Below are positions 26,101-37,719 of a stretch of 64,000 bases of DNA, piece by piece. The notes below the pieces were generated by a model, which saw only the letters and a program-made list of their open reading frames with translations, did not search any database and had not been told where the DNA came from. The stretch is from Rotaria macrura. Its lineage: Eukaryota > Rotifera > Eurotatoria > Philodinida > Philodinidae. Each line of letters starts with the position of its first letter. Within the stretch, counting starts at the first letter, position 1. The stretch is taken from NCBI GenBank assembly GCA_900239685.1, contig OENT01000794.1:1-64000 (forward strand), given 5' to 3'. The translations under genes were made by a program, and so were the position numbers.

Positions 26101-29100
26101 GTATTTACCAGGACATCCTCTCATTATGATCAATAATCGTTCATTCTTATCAAGTCTACTATGAATACCATCAACAATAATTTGATTATAATCATTTGTT
26201 ATACGATTATCAATAATAATAACAAGATCGTTTGTATCTTTTTCATCGAAATCATCTTCAGATGTAAGAGTCGTTGTTGTATTTTCACCAGTTGATGTTA
26301 ATGATAATGGTGGCGAAACAGATTTGTGTATTTGTTTATCTGATATTAATTTTTCTGACAAATTATCATTTGTGTTGCGATCAAATTTTTTTGTCTTTTT
26401 TGATTTTACTTCAATCCAATCGTCACTTATTTCTTCTGTTTGTTGTGGTTGCTGTTGTGGTTGTTGTTGTTGTTGTTTAGGAAAAGAATTCGTTTCATAC
26501 CAGTGATTATTATTTCGATTATTATTGCGATCATTTTTATACGGCTGACGACGATTCGAGGGATTCTGACCTCTCTCTTGCTGTTGTTGTTGTTGTTTAG
26601 TTGGTCGATCTCGTTGTGGCAATTGGTTATGAATATGATTAGTTGATGGTTGTTGTGGTGGCTGTTGAAGTTGCCGACGTTGTTGTGGTTGTTGAGTAGT
26701 TGTTTTATTATTATCAGATGTTTGAGAAATGATTGTTGAATAAGTCATAGGCGTTGTCATTTTAATTGGAGATGATGGTGACGATGATGATGATGATGAG
26801 GACGACGACGACGATGAGGAGGATAATGATGATGACGATAATAAAGGTTTATTATTCTGATTATTATCCTGTTGACTAGATAATGAAATATTACTTGACT
26901 CGGTTTTTGAATTTGAATGGGATAAAGGTATGTTTGAGTTATCTGTTGTTGATATTAGTATATTATCATCTATGTTATCATTTTTATTTGTGTTAGATAT
27001 TTCTGATGAAGACGTATCGATTTGTTCTGAGTTATCTTCGATATGATCGTTTGTGTTCGCTATTGCCTGTGTAACATTTGTGGTGCTATTTAGTGGTGGA
27101 AAATGATTTTCATCATTAATTAAGATAGGATGATCTATGGACGATGATTCACTATCATTGCTTGATGGAATCCATTCAGCGGCGTCAGGATTTAAAATTG
27201 AATTCGTTGATGGAGTCATTGATGTATTATTTAAAATATATGCTGATGGCTGTCCATTCATTGAATATGATGGAAAGTATGGATGACCATGTGGCGTCAA
27301 TGGTGCATGTGGCGATGGTGGCCATAGAAATGGTGTTGGAGGTAGATTCATCATTTGGTGTTGAAAAGCAAAATATTCGACGTCGTCGAATGGTCGAATA
27401 TTGTACGCGATATGACCTGATGGATGGACGGCAGGCGGATATGTATAAAGAACACCGGGTGGTGTAGCCATTAAAGGTGGTGGTAGATGTGATGGATAGT
27501 AGTTCGTACTAGCACGTGATAATATACTACGATGACGACGACTATTCGTTGTTGTTGTTGATGATGATGTTGATTGTGTTGTTGTTGATGGTACTTGTAC
27601 ATTCGGTTCATTCTCTGTTGTTGATATTTGTCTTAAGCGCGGTGGTAAATTCTGCGGTGATATTGTTGTTGAATTACCACTTTGATTATCTCGTGATGAA
27701 GGTGATGATGCAGATGACATTTGAGGTGATGTTGATGATGATGGTTGACGTGTTGGAATAAACATTAATGGTGTTGGCTTTTCAATTAATGATGGTGGCA
27801 TTGGATTATAATAATAGTAGGGTGCTGGGCCATACGGATGACCATTGGTGTAGTATGCTGATCGATGATATGGTACGAATGAATACTTATATTTTGAATT
27901 CGATGTTTTTCTTGGATGATGTTCGTTTTCTTCTTGATGAACTGTGGTTTCTGGTACCTGTTTTGATTGCTGTTTTTGTTCTTCAGTTGTAATTACTATT
28001 GTTGGATTAGTGTTTATTAAAGCATCACTATTGTTAATTCCATGTATCGTATTATTTTCTTCTATTTCAGAAGTTGAATCATTACTAGAATCATAAAGAA
28101 AAAAGAAACATACATATTAGTTTGTAATTACATATGTACGTATGTATGTATGCATTGTTTGAGATGGATACAAATTAGTTACATCGATATGAATCAAGAA
28201 GCTCTAAAGGAATTTTGAAATCCTTCGTTCTTACTTTCAATGACATTTAACAACTAGAAATCTTTGTAGATTATTTCAGAAGCGTGTTACAAACTTTATG
28301 ATCTATAGCTTGTGCTATTAGTAGGAAACGTGAGTAACACATTCGTTGTTCTTTTTTAATTTTCTTCCAGAAGAATATAAGTTTTCAGTAGCCGCCAGTG
28401 CAATTCTAGTGGAGAAGTGATGTAAAATAGGATGTAACTCTTGTTTCTAATTACATGAATATGGTGTTTTACGATGTATTTTGCAACACATGTCTTCACC
28501 GTGGCTTACTGAATCCCTGAGGATTACAGTATGGAAATAATTCGTAGATGATAACAAGATTAAAGTGATTTGCTGTCGTTCATTGTATGTCAACAACGCC
28601 TGTCATCGTCTTGGACAAGATTAAGTGGAGAGAGTGTGTTTGTGAAGAACGGTTGACATTTCTACTCCAGTAAGGTTTAGCATTCCTTCTAGATCATGTG
28701 CCAAAAAAAGAGAACCTTTTCGAAAATCTAAATCAAGTAATTTATTCAATTGTCAACTTGTACAACTACTTTTACTGATCGTGCTTGTATTTCTACTCTC
28801 ATCTATTGAATGGAATAACGTTAGTTGATATTCGGTTCTTTTTAACGTATGATAGATAGAATACACAAAAGATTTATTAATTAAATAAACAGATATGAAC
28901 TTCCGTTTATTTATGTATATTGTATTGTATTGAAAATAATGATCAAGATAATAGAAAGAGCAGGGCATAATAATATTCCCTATTCATTCTCACTCATATC
29001 GTGACTCATTGATCTCAAACTAAATATGCATAATAATCCATAAAATTTCATAGAACATTGCTTTCATAGAATAAAAGCAATGATCGATTTTAAACTCGTT

Positions 29101-29446
29101 TCGTAATTTGTATGATACGTCTTTTAGAAAGCATCGTTGATTTATTTCGAATTAATATTGAAAATTTCAAAGTGTAGAGTAATGTAGAATATCGTGAAGA
29201 CTTCAGCCTACCTCTGTCCCTGTTCAATCAATTCTTCTTGTTTTTGATCACTATCCAATGATCTATTGTAAATAAGAAAACAACTAAATAAAACAAGAAG
29301 TCAATCAAGTAGTCTTACTTTGATGTAACTGTTGTAATTAATTTCGAATCATCGTTATGTACTGATGAATGTTCGTTTTCAATAGTACATTGTTCTGAAT
29401 GAACGCTAATCTCATTATTCTGGTCGTTTTCGCTTGTACTCGTCAT
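18411..29446 (-). CDS. N4BP2-like protein: P-loop kinase, CUE, DUF1771, degenerate Smr
   Basis: A large multi-exon gene with the domain order of NEDD4-binding protein 2. The start is inferred at 29446 (MTSTSENDQNNEI). A roughly 2 kb exon (about 26100-28085) encodes a low-complexity Ser/Thr/Gln/Asn/Pro-rich region that ends at LLIIMRGCPG. It splices to GSGKSTLAK near 24800-24825, giving a complete P-loop. The polynucleotide-kinase-like domain continues with NHGYNGLILSADDYF, the FDLNKLNDAHRYNYRR stretch, IIVDNTNTQVLEMKPYVAM and EPQTPWRYKARELF, then RRNVHSLPLRRIKDMLARFE (exon ending near 22960). A CUE-like domain (LDYATQRDLNDLEQHFPTLD) lies near 18950-19080. The DUF1771 helix pair (YKEYYAKAREANHHG onward) and a Smr-like domain starting LDLRGLHFDEAF finish the protein; the stop is at 18411. 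Family knowledge: N4BP2 has 5'-OH polynucleotide kinase activity, and Smr proteins such as Cue2 and NONU-1 cleave mRNA in no-go decay. Here the Smr signature histidine and the TGRG loop are absent. The intron at about 20790-22960 contains a hAT-type element. Confidence 0.87.
20787..22965 (-). other. Large intron of the N4BP2-like gene
   Basis: About 2.2 kb between the exon ending near 22965 (C-terminal side of the kinase region and its low-complexity tail) and the exon beginning near 20786. Most of its length is accounted for by the 1,255-base hAT-type insertion at 21153-22407. The remaining sequence is AT-rich and shows no frame of interest. Confidence 0.65.
21145..22415. mobile_element. Non-autonomous hAT-type DNA transposon with 8-bp target duplication
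   Basis: The element body is 21153-22407 (1,255 bases). It is flanked by an exact 8-bp direct repeat CCAACGAA at 21145-21152 and 22408-22415. The left end reads CGGGGGCGCGTGGGGCG and the right end, read inward on the minus strand, CAGAGGCGTACCGAGC. These are imperfect inverted repeats whose differences are mostly transitions, and the CAGAGGCG start plus 8-bp duplication fit the hAT superfamily. No transposase-like frame is visible inside, so it is a non-autonomous or internally deleted copy. G-rich runs occur near both ends (around 21154-21180 and 22302-22320). It lies inside an intron of the N4BP2-like gene. Confidence 0.72.
23126..23158. repeat. ATT trinucleotide run encoding poly-Asn
   Basis: A run of ATT triplets on the plus strand, which is the minus-strand codon AAT, encodes a tract of about ten Asn residues in the low-complexity linker of the N4BP2-like protein. 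Confidence 0.8.
26765..26850. repeat. Trinucleotide tract encoding poly-Ser
   Basis: Consecutive GAT/GAC/GAG triplets on the plus strand encode a long Ser tract on the minus strand within the disordered N-terminal half of the N4BP2-like protein. Several CAA-derived poly-Gln tracts lie nearby (about 26440-26700). Such tracts are typical length-variable coding microsatellites. Confidence 0.8.
28085..29210 (-). other. Long 5' intron of the N4BP2-like gene
   Basis: About 1.1 kb between the small exon encoding the RSLDSDQKQEELIEQGQ region (29210-29265) and the large low-complexity exon. An ATGT-type repeat lies near 28130-28152. Nothing else recognisable was seen. Confidence 0.5.
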
Positions 29447-30180
29447 TGACAAAATACGAACAAAATAATATATTTTTGTCGCAGAAAAAGAACCGTCAAA
29501 AACAAAGCAACGTCAAAGATGGAAGAGCAATAGAAAAGAAAATAGTTTTTGTTTGTTTATTAGTTTGTTGTTGGTTTCAAACCAAAATAGATAATAGTCG
29601 ACAATAATAATATATTAAATATTTATCAAAATGAAGTGATAATTTATATGGATAAAGTTTACACATCAGATGACAAACAATGAACTTAACCAATCGATGA
29701 TAGGAATAATAGATGATGATGGCAATAATAATAAATTAAACATATCTTTTCTAGAATAGATTAACTAAATATTTAAATTACTCTGCTTTTTTCTGTTATT
29801 CAAGAACAAAAATGAAAACAGTTCAATAAAAAATAACGATAATATTCATGTTCCATGATTCTTGTCAATGGTGATTATTTTGTTTTTATATGGACGAAAA
29901 CAGAAACAGTTTTATACGTTTTTTATAATGACAAAGAAAAAGTCTATCACGTATTAGTTATATATAATTTGCAAATATACAAGATTTAAGAAAATAAGAT
30001 TTTTTTTATGTAGAGCACCGGTTCAATATAATTGAACACGAAAAACAATAAGTCATGTAACGTGTAGATTGAAGGAAGTTCGGTATACAGATTCTTTTCT
30101 CATCACAAGACATGCGAAAACGGATGGGTGAAATGAAAATTAGTGTGAATAAGAAAAAATCGTTCGAATTTTTTCTTTAT
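29447..30180. other. Spacer upstream of the N4BP2-like gene
   Basis: About 730 bases between the stop of the bHLH-PAS gene and the start of the N4BP2-like gene, both minus strand. Very AT-rich with no protein-like frame. It should hold the N4BP2-like promoter. Confidence 0.5.
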
Positions 30181-33100
30181 TTACGGGAGCAATTGACGAA
30201 TAAGTTCATTCGAATCTAATGTCGATGGTGAATTAGCATCAATACTACGCGGATTATCATTTTCTAAAAATAAATATTCAGCCGATGCATCCGTAGAAAA
30301 TGCACATAGAGAAAAAGTTTCTTACTGTTACTAGCGGATGTTTGTGTTCGCAAAGATTTTGTTCTAAAATGTTCAAGATAGAAAAAAACATATACGATCA
30401 AACAATAGTAAAAGAAAGCCGCTACTTAGTTTTGTTTCTTGCCACAATTATCTCTATTTCATCGTTCCACGGATTAACAAATGGTTCGAATATTGTTTGT
30501 AAAATAATATAAGTATTATCTTTCGTACGAAAACGGTAATTACCACTTGTTACTATCTGACGTTCGCGACAGACTGAAGTAAAGCATTAATCCATCAACA
30601 AAAATATTATTTTCAACCATATATATATATATCTTATCGTTATTTTTTTACCTCGATTCCATATTTCATTTATTTTCTTTTGATCATCGTCATGTATGAA
30701 ATCTTTCAAATTCATACCAAGTAGATCTTGTGATAAGTAACCTAGTAGTGAATAACATCTAAATAGAGAAATTTGTTCTTTTATTTTGAAGGTGTGAAGT
30801 GAAATTACAATGTTATTTTAACAAATGTATACATATACGAAGAAAGCTAGAAGAACTTTATAAGAATGATTAAAAACCAGCATCGACTCATGCTGAGTCT
30901 TAATCAAAAAGAAGAGCTATCGAAAGAAGTATGAAATGAATCGACGCTGGAAGATGATCTCGTTCCCATTTTATAAGGATTTTAATGATTAATCGAGAAC
31001 GAACGATTCAATTATTGATAGTATGTCTAATGCCGAAAAAAAATTTCAGCATGCACTGAGTTCGGGTATAGACCTGAAATCCCGAGATTCGGTCATACCC
31101 GAAGTTCGGTATACTCGAGTACACTGAACCCCGGAAGGTTCGGGCTGTGTATACGGCCTGATACAAAACCTATGGCATAAAAAAGGTAAAGAACTTCGTA
31201 TTACTTATTTAATATTGACCTAAATTCTCAATTTATTCTTCGTTGAACAATGTATGGCACATTGAAAAGTTCTTATTGATAGAAATACAAACGAAACCGA
31301 AGAAAAATAATCTAAGAGTGAAAAAAAACCTGCCTGTTAAGACATTTCATTTGTCTAACCTTCACTTCTCAAAATTGTCCTGCAAGGGTTTTATTCGAAA
31401 AACATTAACCTACTCAGGCGAGCAATGCGCTGTACAATCATTTTTCTTTCTGTTCTTCATTATATATAAGAGAAAATGAATGAAGAAAAAAAAATATTTT
31501 TCTTTTCATCTATTATTTATTTAATTCTAAAACATTGCTAGATGTAAAATTATAAAATGAAATCAATTCAGTGTAATATTAAAACGAAGGAACACTTTTT
31601 AACAGTCTACCTTTCAATTCAAACACTAAGATAACACTTTCGAAAATGAATCGACTATGTCTACAATTTAGATTGGACATTATATTAGAGAAGAAAAAAA
31701 CAATGCTTCTGCTCTCCTCTGTCTCTCTTTCTATGCATGTCTATGTGCACATAGATTACACGGACGTTAAGAGTGTGAATCGGAACAAGCAAAAATTACA
31801 ATAAGGTTTATATGGAGAAAAATGTATCGAATTTCGTTCATAGCTTTTTATGGTTTGGATAAAATCATCCTTGACGTATACTGTTCTTTTTAATAAAGTG
31901 TTTGTTATTAGCGTACAGGTAACGCAAAACAACCTGACTCATGGCATGCATAAGTACAGAAACAGTTCAATGATATTTCACATGAAAAAAATATATCGCT
32001 CGTATAATTGATGACGAGTAGATAAGTTTTTCAAATTTGCATTCCTTTATTACAATACGAAACCTATCAATTTTAATAATTTGATTGTTTGACGTCGTTG
32101 TAGAGACAAACAAATATCTTTTTTTTGTATGTTTTAAACAATTAATTTGCTTCCTTTCCTCTCACTAGAATGGCAATAAGTCTACACGCATAGGAAAACT
32201 ACTTTTCTTTAGAGCATGTTTATACTGTTAGCCGACAGGAAGCAGATAAACAATGAGACATAAACCAAAAGGCTAAGTATGCAAAAGAAACACATTGTGG
32301 TGTCATGTAGTACATAGCTAAAGGATCTTACATGACCAATTATATGTAAAACTGGTGAAACATAATCGTATGAGAGTTGTATAGAAGGTATTCTGCTAGA
32401 TGTACCATATGAAGTTAAATGTTTTTTTGAATGACATTTCCATATGTGAACAGCAATAGCGTCACATCATAAACACGTTAGGAATTATCAGCGTGGTGTG
32501 AAAATAATTCCATCGGTTTTATAAACAAATCACAGATGGTCACCAAACAATTCTTATCTTATTGTTTTGCATCATTATGTTTAGAATGCTATCAATAATT
32601 GTATTCGTTGTTTATCAAAGAATCATGTTTTCCAAATAGGAAAACTCGATCATGAAAAATGTTGTCAATCGACTAAATAACTTGGTATGTATATAAATAC
32701 TTGAAGTATTTGTATTGCAATTTTTAACCTCATTATATTAGATCTTGACGAATACATGGTACTCAGTGAGAAAAAAAATACGAAAACCAACCATTCAGTA
32801 TGTGTCGCTCGCTGTTAGTATTCATATGATGATTTCGTATGGTGTTTTTTTTTCGAGTGTATTAATTTACATTTCAATAGTTACTATTTATTCTCACATC
32901 TAATTTTTCTTTTTCAAGAAACAAAAAAACGAAGAAAACTGTTCACCTATCTAGTTACGCATCTTACGAGAATAAATAGAAGGAAAGAAAAAAACTGAGA
33001 ACAACTTACATTTGATCGAAATATGTAAATTGTCCGTCAGGGTTTAATTTGCATAAAAACATTCTATCAATGGTATTTATATTTTCATAGGTTTGATTCG

Positions 33101-34309
33101 ATTTCTCAATACGTTTGCATAAATTACCCATCGTTATAAGACACGATACAGGATTAGTTCCAATCGCATTCACAACATCAGTTGGTGTTAATGTGCTATA
33201 ACTCGTGTGTCGACGTTCAGTCCGGGTTTTGATTTCATTTTGATTGTCATTTGTTAAAGCATATTGTTTTATATAACCAACGAAATCTATTGCGATGTAA
33301 TTATCTACTAAGACGAATAAAAACAAATATGAATTTAATCAACAGAATACAAAAAAAAAAAGAAAATAACAATAATAAATATTAACCTATTGCACTACTA
33401 GTTGTTTTATTTGATCGTTTTGTTTTGGATTTTACACGACAAGAAAATGTTCGTCGATTACCTACTTCTAAACAATTCTGCTTTGTTGTCAATAGGGGAA
33501 TATCTTCAATTAAAAAAAGAACACAGTTGTTTTTCAATCATAAATGTATACTATCATTAAAGAATAAAATACGATGTTTTCTTTTACTTTTAGCATCATT
33601 TAGTGTTTCTTCATTACTATTTGATGATATCTTTTTTTCACTCATTAAGTGTTGTTTGACAACTTCAATATCGTCTGGATAGATAATATCAAATATCGAT
33701 TGTAAACACAAATCGTTCTTTAAACAAATGAAAGTTAAGTGAAATAAAAAATTTCGGTGCTATTTATGTCCTACGAACTGGTTTATATCCAATTATTGTT
33801 TCGGCTGAACTGGACACATAGCAAATCCGTCCTTTCTGACATTCAATAATTAGAAAAAAAAATGTACCTAATTGATCCATTGTAGCTAATATTAATTCAA
33901 GTAGTTCATTGTCATTTAAGTATATTTGTTTACCAAAACCAGTTGTTGAAACTTTTGATATAGTACCTGAAAGAAAGATAATAAACGAATATTGAATTTA
34001 TTCTATCACATTTTTTTAATACCCTTTAAATGTTTTATTGTATCAACAGCAACTCGTAAAACAGTTAATTTATCAAGTTTTTTAACTGCATCTATTGGAA
34101 GTAATTGAGCGATTTCGTCAATATAGCGGTTCATTTTTTCTCGTCGACGTCGTTCGATTTCACTGTGAGTTATTCTAATAATAGTAAGAAATGTAATATA
34201 AAAATTTCATGGAAACAAATTTATAAGTTTACTTTCGCATTTTATCACTTTTGGAATCCGCTGGTGATGTCGATGTTTCATCATCGTCTGAATCGTCGTC
34301 TAGATGCAT
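30181..34309 (-). CDS. bHLH-PAS transcription factor, BMAL/ARNT class
   Basis: A class II bHLH-PAS protein, the general dimer partner type (BMAL1/cycle or ARNT), expected to bind E-box-type DNA in the nucleus. The acidic N-terminal exon (MHLDDDSDDDETST) is followed by the bHLH on two exons: HSEIERRRREKMNRYIDEIA then KLDKLTVLRVAVDTIKHLKG. The wording KLDKLTVLR is closer to BMAL than to ARNT. PAS-A follows (LNDNELLELILATMDQL, KGRICYVSSAETIIGYKP, SIFDIIYPDDIEVVKQHL), then GNRRTFSCRVKSKTKRS and SCLITMGNL, which echo the BMAL inter-PAS region. PAS-B is NPDGQFTYFDQM, LGYLSQDLLGMNLKDFI, then NYRFRTKDNTYIILQTI and FEPFVNPWNDEIEIIVA. The C-terminus is short (SIDANSPSTLDSNELIRQLL, TAA at 30181-30183), without a recognisable BMAL1-type transactivation tail. 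The start is uncertain: 34309 is the first ATG in the most 5' exon I can support, and an additional upstream exon is possible. Confidence 0.85.
30775..33008 (-). other. 2.2 kb intron within the PAS-B region
   Basis: A long intron between exon LNPDGQFTYFDQM and the exon encoding the middle of PAS-B. It is AT-rich apart from a compact GC-rich patch with inverted repeats near 31058-31170. No coding frame is supported; the frame near 31243-31479 has no recognisable features. Confidence 0.6.
31058..31170. repeat. GC-rich patch with inverted repeat, possible transposon remnant
   Basis: In an otherwise AT-rich intron, TTCGGGTATAGACC (about 31061) is repeated inverted as GGTCATACCCGAA (about 31095). 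Further TTCGG and CCCGG words follow to about 31170. The compositional jump and hairpin capacity resemble the terminal part of a DNA-transposon MITE, but no second terminus or target duplication could be fixed. Confidence 0.35.
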
Positions 34310-35142
34310 TTCAAGTTTTGACTTAACGTCAATACTGAAATAAATAAGTAAACAAATAGATAAAAATGAAAATAAGAAAAAACTCTAATTGTATGTTATC
34401 GATTGATAACGTAGTCAATTTCGAACTTTAATTGTAAGTTCTTGCGCGTTTATGATTTTCTCAGGAACTGTTTAACGTATTATCAATAAAATATATTAGA
34501 AATAAATGAATTTTATGATGTCTCTTTTGAAATGGGTGTGATTCATCGAAGTTCTTCTAGTGAATGATGCTGTTGACTGGTAATTGATACGTGAGCTCAA
34601 AATTCAATTACAATGATGTTGTTGTATAACAAACACAGCGTTGATGTCGATAAAGGGAAGAAGTCGAATGAGTGAGAAAATAGGAAAAGTAAACTTGATA
34701 GTCACCTGAATTTAACCAATTGAAATAAGAAACCAATAAAAAAAAGGAACGATGAAATTATCACACAAATCAATCGTTGACTCGACGTTTATAGTTGTGA
34801 TATTTCACTTCTTTCAATAACAACAGATCGATGAATGTTCGTAGCTAGGTCAGTTGTGTAGCCGTTGTTGTGATAGATATAGATCGGTAACGCTGCTTGA
34901 AGATGAATCAATAATCTGAAAAGGTCACTCAGCACTTCTCTTTTTTCTGTTTGTTTTCATCCAATTGCTATTGTTCAACATATAGACACGTTGTTTAACT
35001 ACCTTGTTACTTATTGTTCTATATTTTTTCTTTGCTTTCTTCGTTTTCTCTCATCTGGTTGAAGTAGTTATAGATGGTTGGATTGTACGTCAGCAAAAGA
35101 AGCCATCTTGAGCATCAAGCCAATGTTCTTCGACGACAACAA

Positions 35143-35206
35143 AACGTATATACATTTATATAGATATATAGATATATATATATATACATATATATATTTA
35201 TTTATT
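35143..35206. repeat. TA-rich microsatellite
   Basis: Interrupted run of TA, GATA and CATA units, directly visible. Confidence 0.8.
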
Positions 35207-35536
35207 TGACTACAAATTTACTATAATTAATCTTAAATTTCATACAAATCCTATATTAAAAAAAATGATTTAATTTACTTTTGATCACGAAAACTAAGAT
35301 GTGTACGCAACGCACAATGGATATATACGGCATCTGTTGAAAGCTATTATGTTGCTAGTTTTGCATTAACGGAAATAATCAATAATGACACAAGTAATTT
35401 ATATTCTACCAACTATTTTCTCTTCATTTATTTTTCGACGTCTTGATGTATTAAGTCTAAATAATCAACAAGCAAGGACGAGCTGATCTAACAGATCAAA
35501 TAGGCATGAATGGATTAATGAAAGGCTTCTTAATCT

Positions 35537-35904
35537 CCGCAAGCAGACAAACATTTGAGAAAACGCATTTAAACGTTCAATCGGGAACGCCGATTGTGAG
35601 TCACGAGCGCTCATTAACAAAACGCAAGAAACGCGGTTTTTACATAGAATTTTTACTTTCAGAGCGTGACAACAGATAGAAACTCTTATTCTAATGGTTT
35701 AAACGCATTGGCTTTTAAATTGTCGAATAATTGTGGAGTTTAGCGCTTATGACTAGAGTTTTTATCCGTTTTCACGCTCCGAAAGAAAAAAACTCTGTGT
35801 AAAAACCGCGTTTCTTGCATTTTGTTAATGAGCGTTAGTGACTTACAATCGGCGTTCCCGATGGAACGTTTAAATGCGTTTTTCCAAATTTTTGTCTGCC
35901 TGGG
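35537..35904. mobile_element. Fold-back MITE with long inverted repeats, copy 1
   Basis: About 368 bases with inverted arms of about 130 bases (35537-35665 and 35774-35904) around a spacer of about 110 bases. The left arm begins with CAAGCAGACAAA and runs through AAACGCATTTAAACGTTC, CGGGAACGCCGATTG, GCTCATTAACAAAACGCAAG and AAACGCGGTTTTTAC. The right arm is the near-exact reverse complement and ends in a CTGCCTGGG terminus. There is no coding capacity. No clear target duplication could be assigned. The termini match the element at 53662-54129. Confidence 0.75.
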
Positions 35905-36762
35905 TCCTAACATGAATCAAAATAACGTGATGATGATAAAATAATGATTGTTTCTTTCTCTAATAGAAAAATGTTACAAGAAAGCATTATTTAACCTATG
36001 TACAATAATAGACGCATAAATGTCGAATACATTTCATGAAGTTCTTGTTTTTTTGTCAGTCAATTAGTTAATTTTAAAAGAAGCAACAGATTGAAGCTTT
36101 ATTTGATTGAAAATAATGCTTCAAATAGAGTCAACAATTATATCAATATTTGAGAAATAGATTTGAAAAAGCTTCTTAAAACTTGATTATATTCATGCAT
36201 TTGAAATATAAATTGACATTCATCATGAAAACCGAACGCAAAAACTGGCATTTATTATTAACGATGCCCTTTTAATTCAACTATCGTTTTCCTTGTATTA
36301 CAATATGAGAAAGTACATCATGTGTAATGTTTTCAAGAACTTATGCAAACTCTTAAAATTAATTTCCACATTGTTGTATTCATAAGAATTGTGGAATTAG
36401 AGTATGTTGAACTAACTTCAATACTTTCAATTGTACTTCATTAATGTCCCTTGTTTTGATCAAATAATATCAAACTAGTGTTTATCACTGTCATTTAACT
36501 TAAATGCTCTGAGTTTATTTTGACATTGAAACATCACTTCGGTTTAATTCAAACATTCTGTTCATTTCGTTAAATCAACTTGAGATATGATTTTTTTTCA
36601 AAACATTTGTGAATCTTCTATATGATTAAACTTCAATGAAATTTGTAATTGATTTTCCTTATTTCAATTGAATCATCGAATCGAAAACCAGTCGTTCTAT
36701 GATTGAAAATTGCTTTGTTTACATCTTACGAAAGGAAAAAGAAAGATTTAAATATTTCAATC

Positions 36763-37199
36763 ATTACGAGTAGGGATGTAGCGAGTATTTCTCTGGTTTT
36801 ATCCACTTTTCTTCAAGTTGCTCTCACGCTAGGGAATGTGGTACAATTTCGATCGATGTACATGATCGTAGGGCAAACATTTCGTTACAAAATGAGATGT
36901 GGGCGAGATTGATGCGACGTATGAATAAAGTTTTATTGCAGTTTCATCAGAAGCCCTAAAGCCGAGATGGCTACTCTCGGTCTCTGTCTCGATTGTAGAA
37001 CTTTTCACAGGATTGAAATAAAACTTGAGGCATAAGTCACACCAGCCTCGTTCACCTCTCATTTCGTAGGGAAATGTTTGCTCCACAACATCGAGTACTT
37101 CAAGAACTTTGCTGGTCCTATTTTTTCAAAATTAAGAATAAATTTTACAAAAAAACTGAAAAACCAAATTGTAAGTCTCGGTGCATCCCTAATTATGAA
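36763..37199. mobile_element. Short hAT-type MITE with degenerate 8-bp duplication
   Basis: The element is 36771-37191 (421 bases). Its termini are TAGGGATGTAGCGAG and, inverted, TAGGGATGCACCGAG. The flanks ATTACGAG (36763-36770) and ATTATGAA (37192-37199) agree at six of eight positions, as expected for an aged 8-bp duplication. Inside, a second inverted pair is visible: ACAAAATGAGATG near 36890 is opposed by CATCTCATTTCGTA-type sequence near 37055, both adjacent to ATGTTTGC words. No transposase is encoded. Confidence 0.65.
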
Positions 37200-37719
37200 T
37201 GAACTGTACCATGTCTACTTCGATATTATTCTTGTCATTTTTTTCTATCAGATAATAAAACAGCGTACTATGACTATCACTCTTTAGAAGTTGATGCAGA
37301 ATGCTACCACTCGAGGTATAAGTACATATTTGTGAAGAGATAGATCATTTTATAGTCACAGAAAATCATTTATGATTCATGTATAGATGAAGTGCTTAGT
37401 TTATCTTTGAATGGGTTAAGATATTGGAGCAAAAGGTAACAGAAAACGTCTTTGATAAGCACTTGACGACCAACCCTTCAATGCTAAAGAAAAGCAGACT
37501 AACTTCGATTGCAATCTTTGTCAATTCCTTTATTGTACTAGTTGCCATTGATGATAATCTTTGTTGTAGTAACGAACTGAAAAAAACTCATCGGTGCCTA
37601 TGTATATATGAATAGAGTAATATTCATATTTGCAGGTTGTTTTTTGTGAGTTTAAAAGCAGTGATATATCAGAAACCAAGATTCTATCCAGAAACACATC
37701 CAGCTAGTCTATTGAAGAT

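Larger units (their letters stand above)
34310..37719. other. Gene-free divergent spacer with two MITEs
   Basis: A 3.4 kb region between the 5' end of the minus-strand bHLH-PAS gene and the plus-strand PLAC8 gene, so it should contain both promoters. It holds a (TA)-rich microsatellite (35143-35206), a fold-back MITE (35537-35904) and a short hAT MITE (36771-37191). A missing 5' exon of the bHLH-PAS gene may lie in the first kilobase. No other frame is convincing. Confidence 0.55.

Noticed and set aside
26274-27992. Several plus-strand frames rich in Leu, Met and Val
   Set aside because: They are antisense readings of the Ser/Gln/Asn-rich exon of the N4BP2-like gene.
37424-37615. Frame immediately upstream of the PLAC8 gene
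   Set aside because: No homology recognised, different frame from the PLAC8 exon and no splice join that adds to it; treated as 5' flank.
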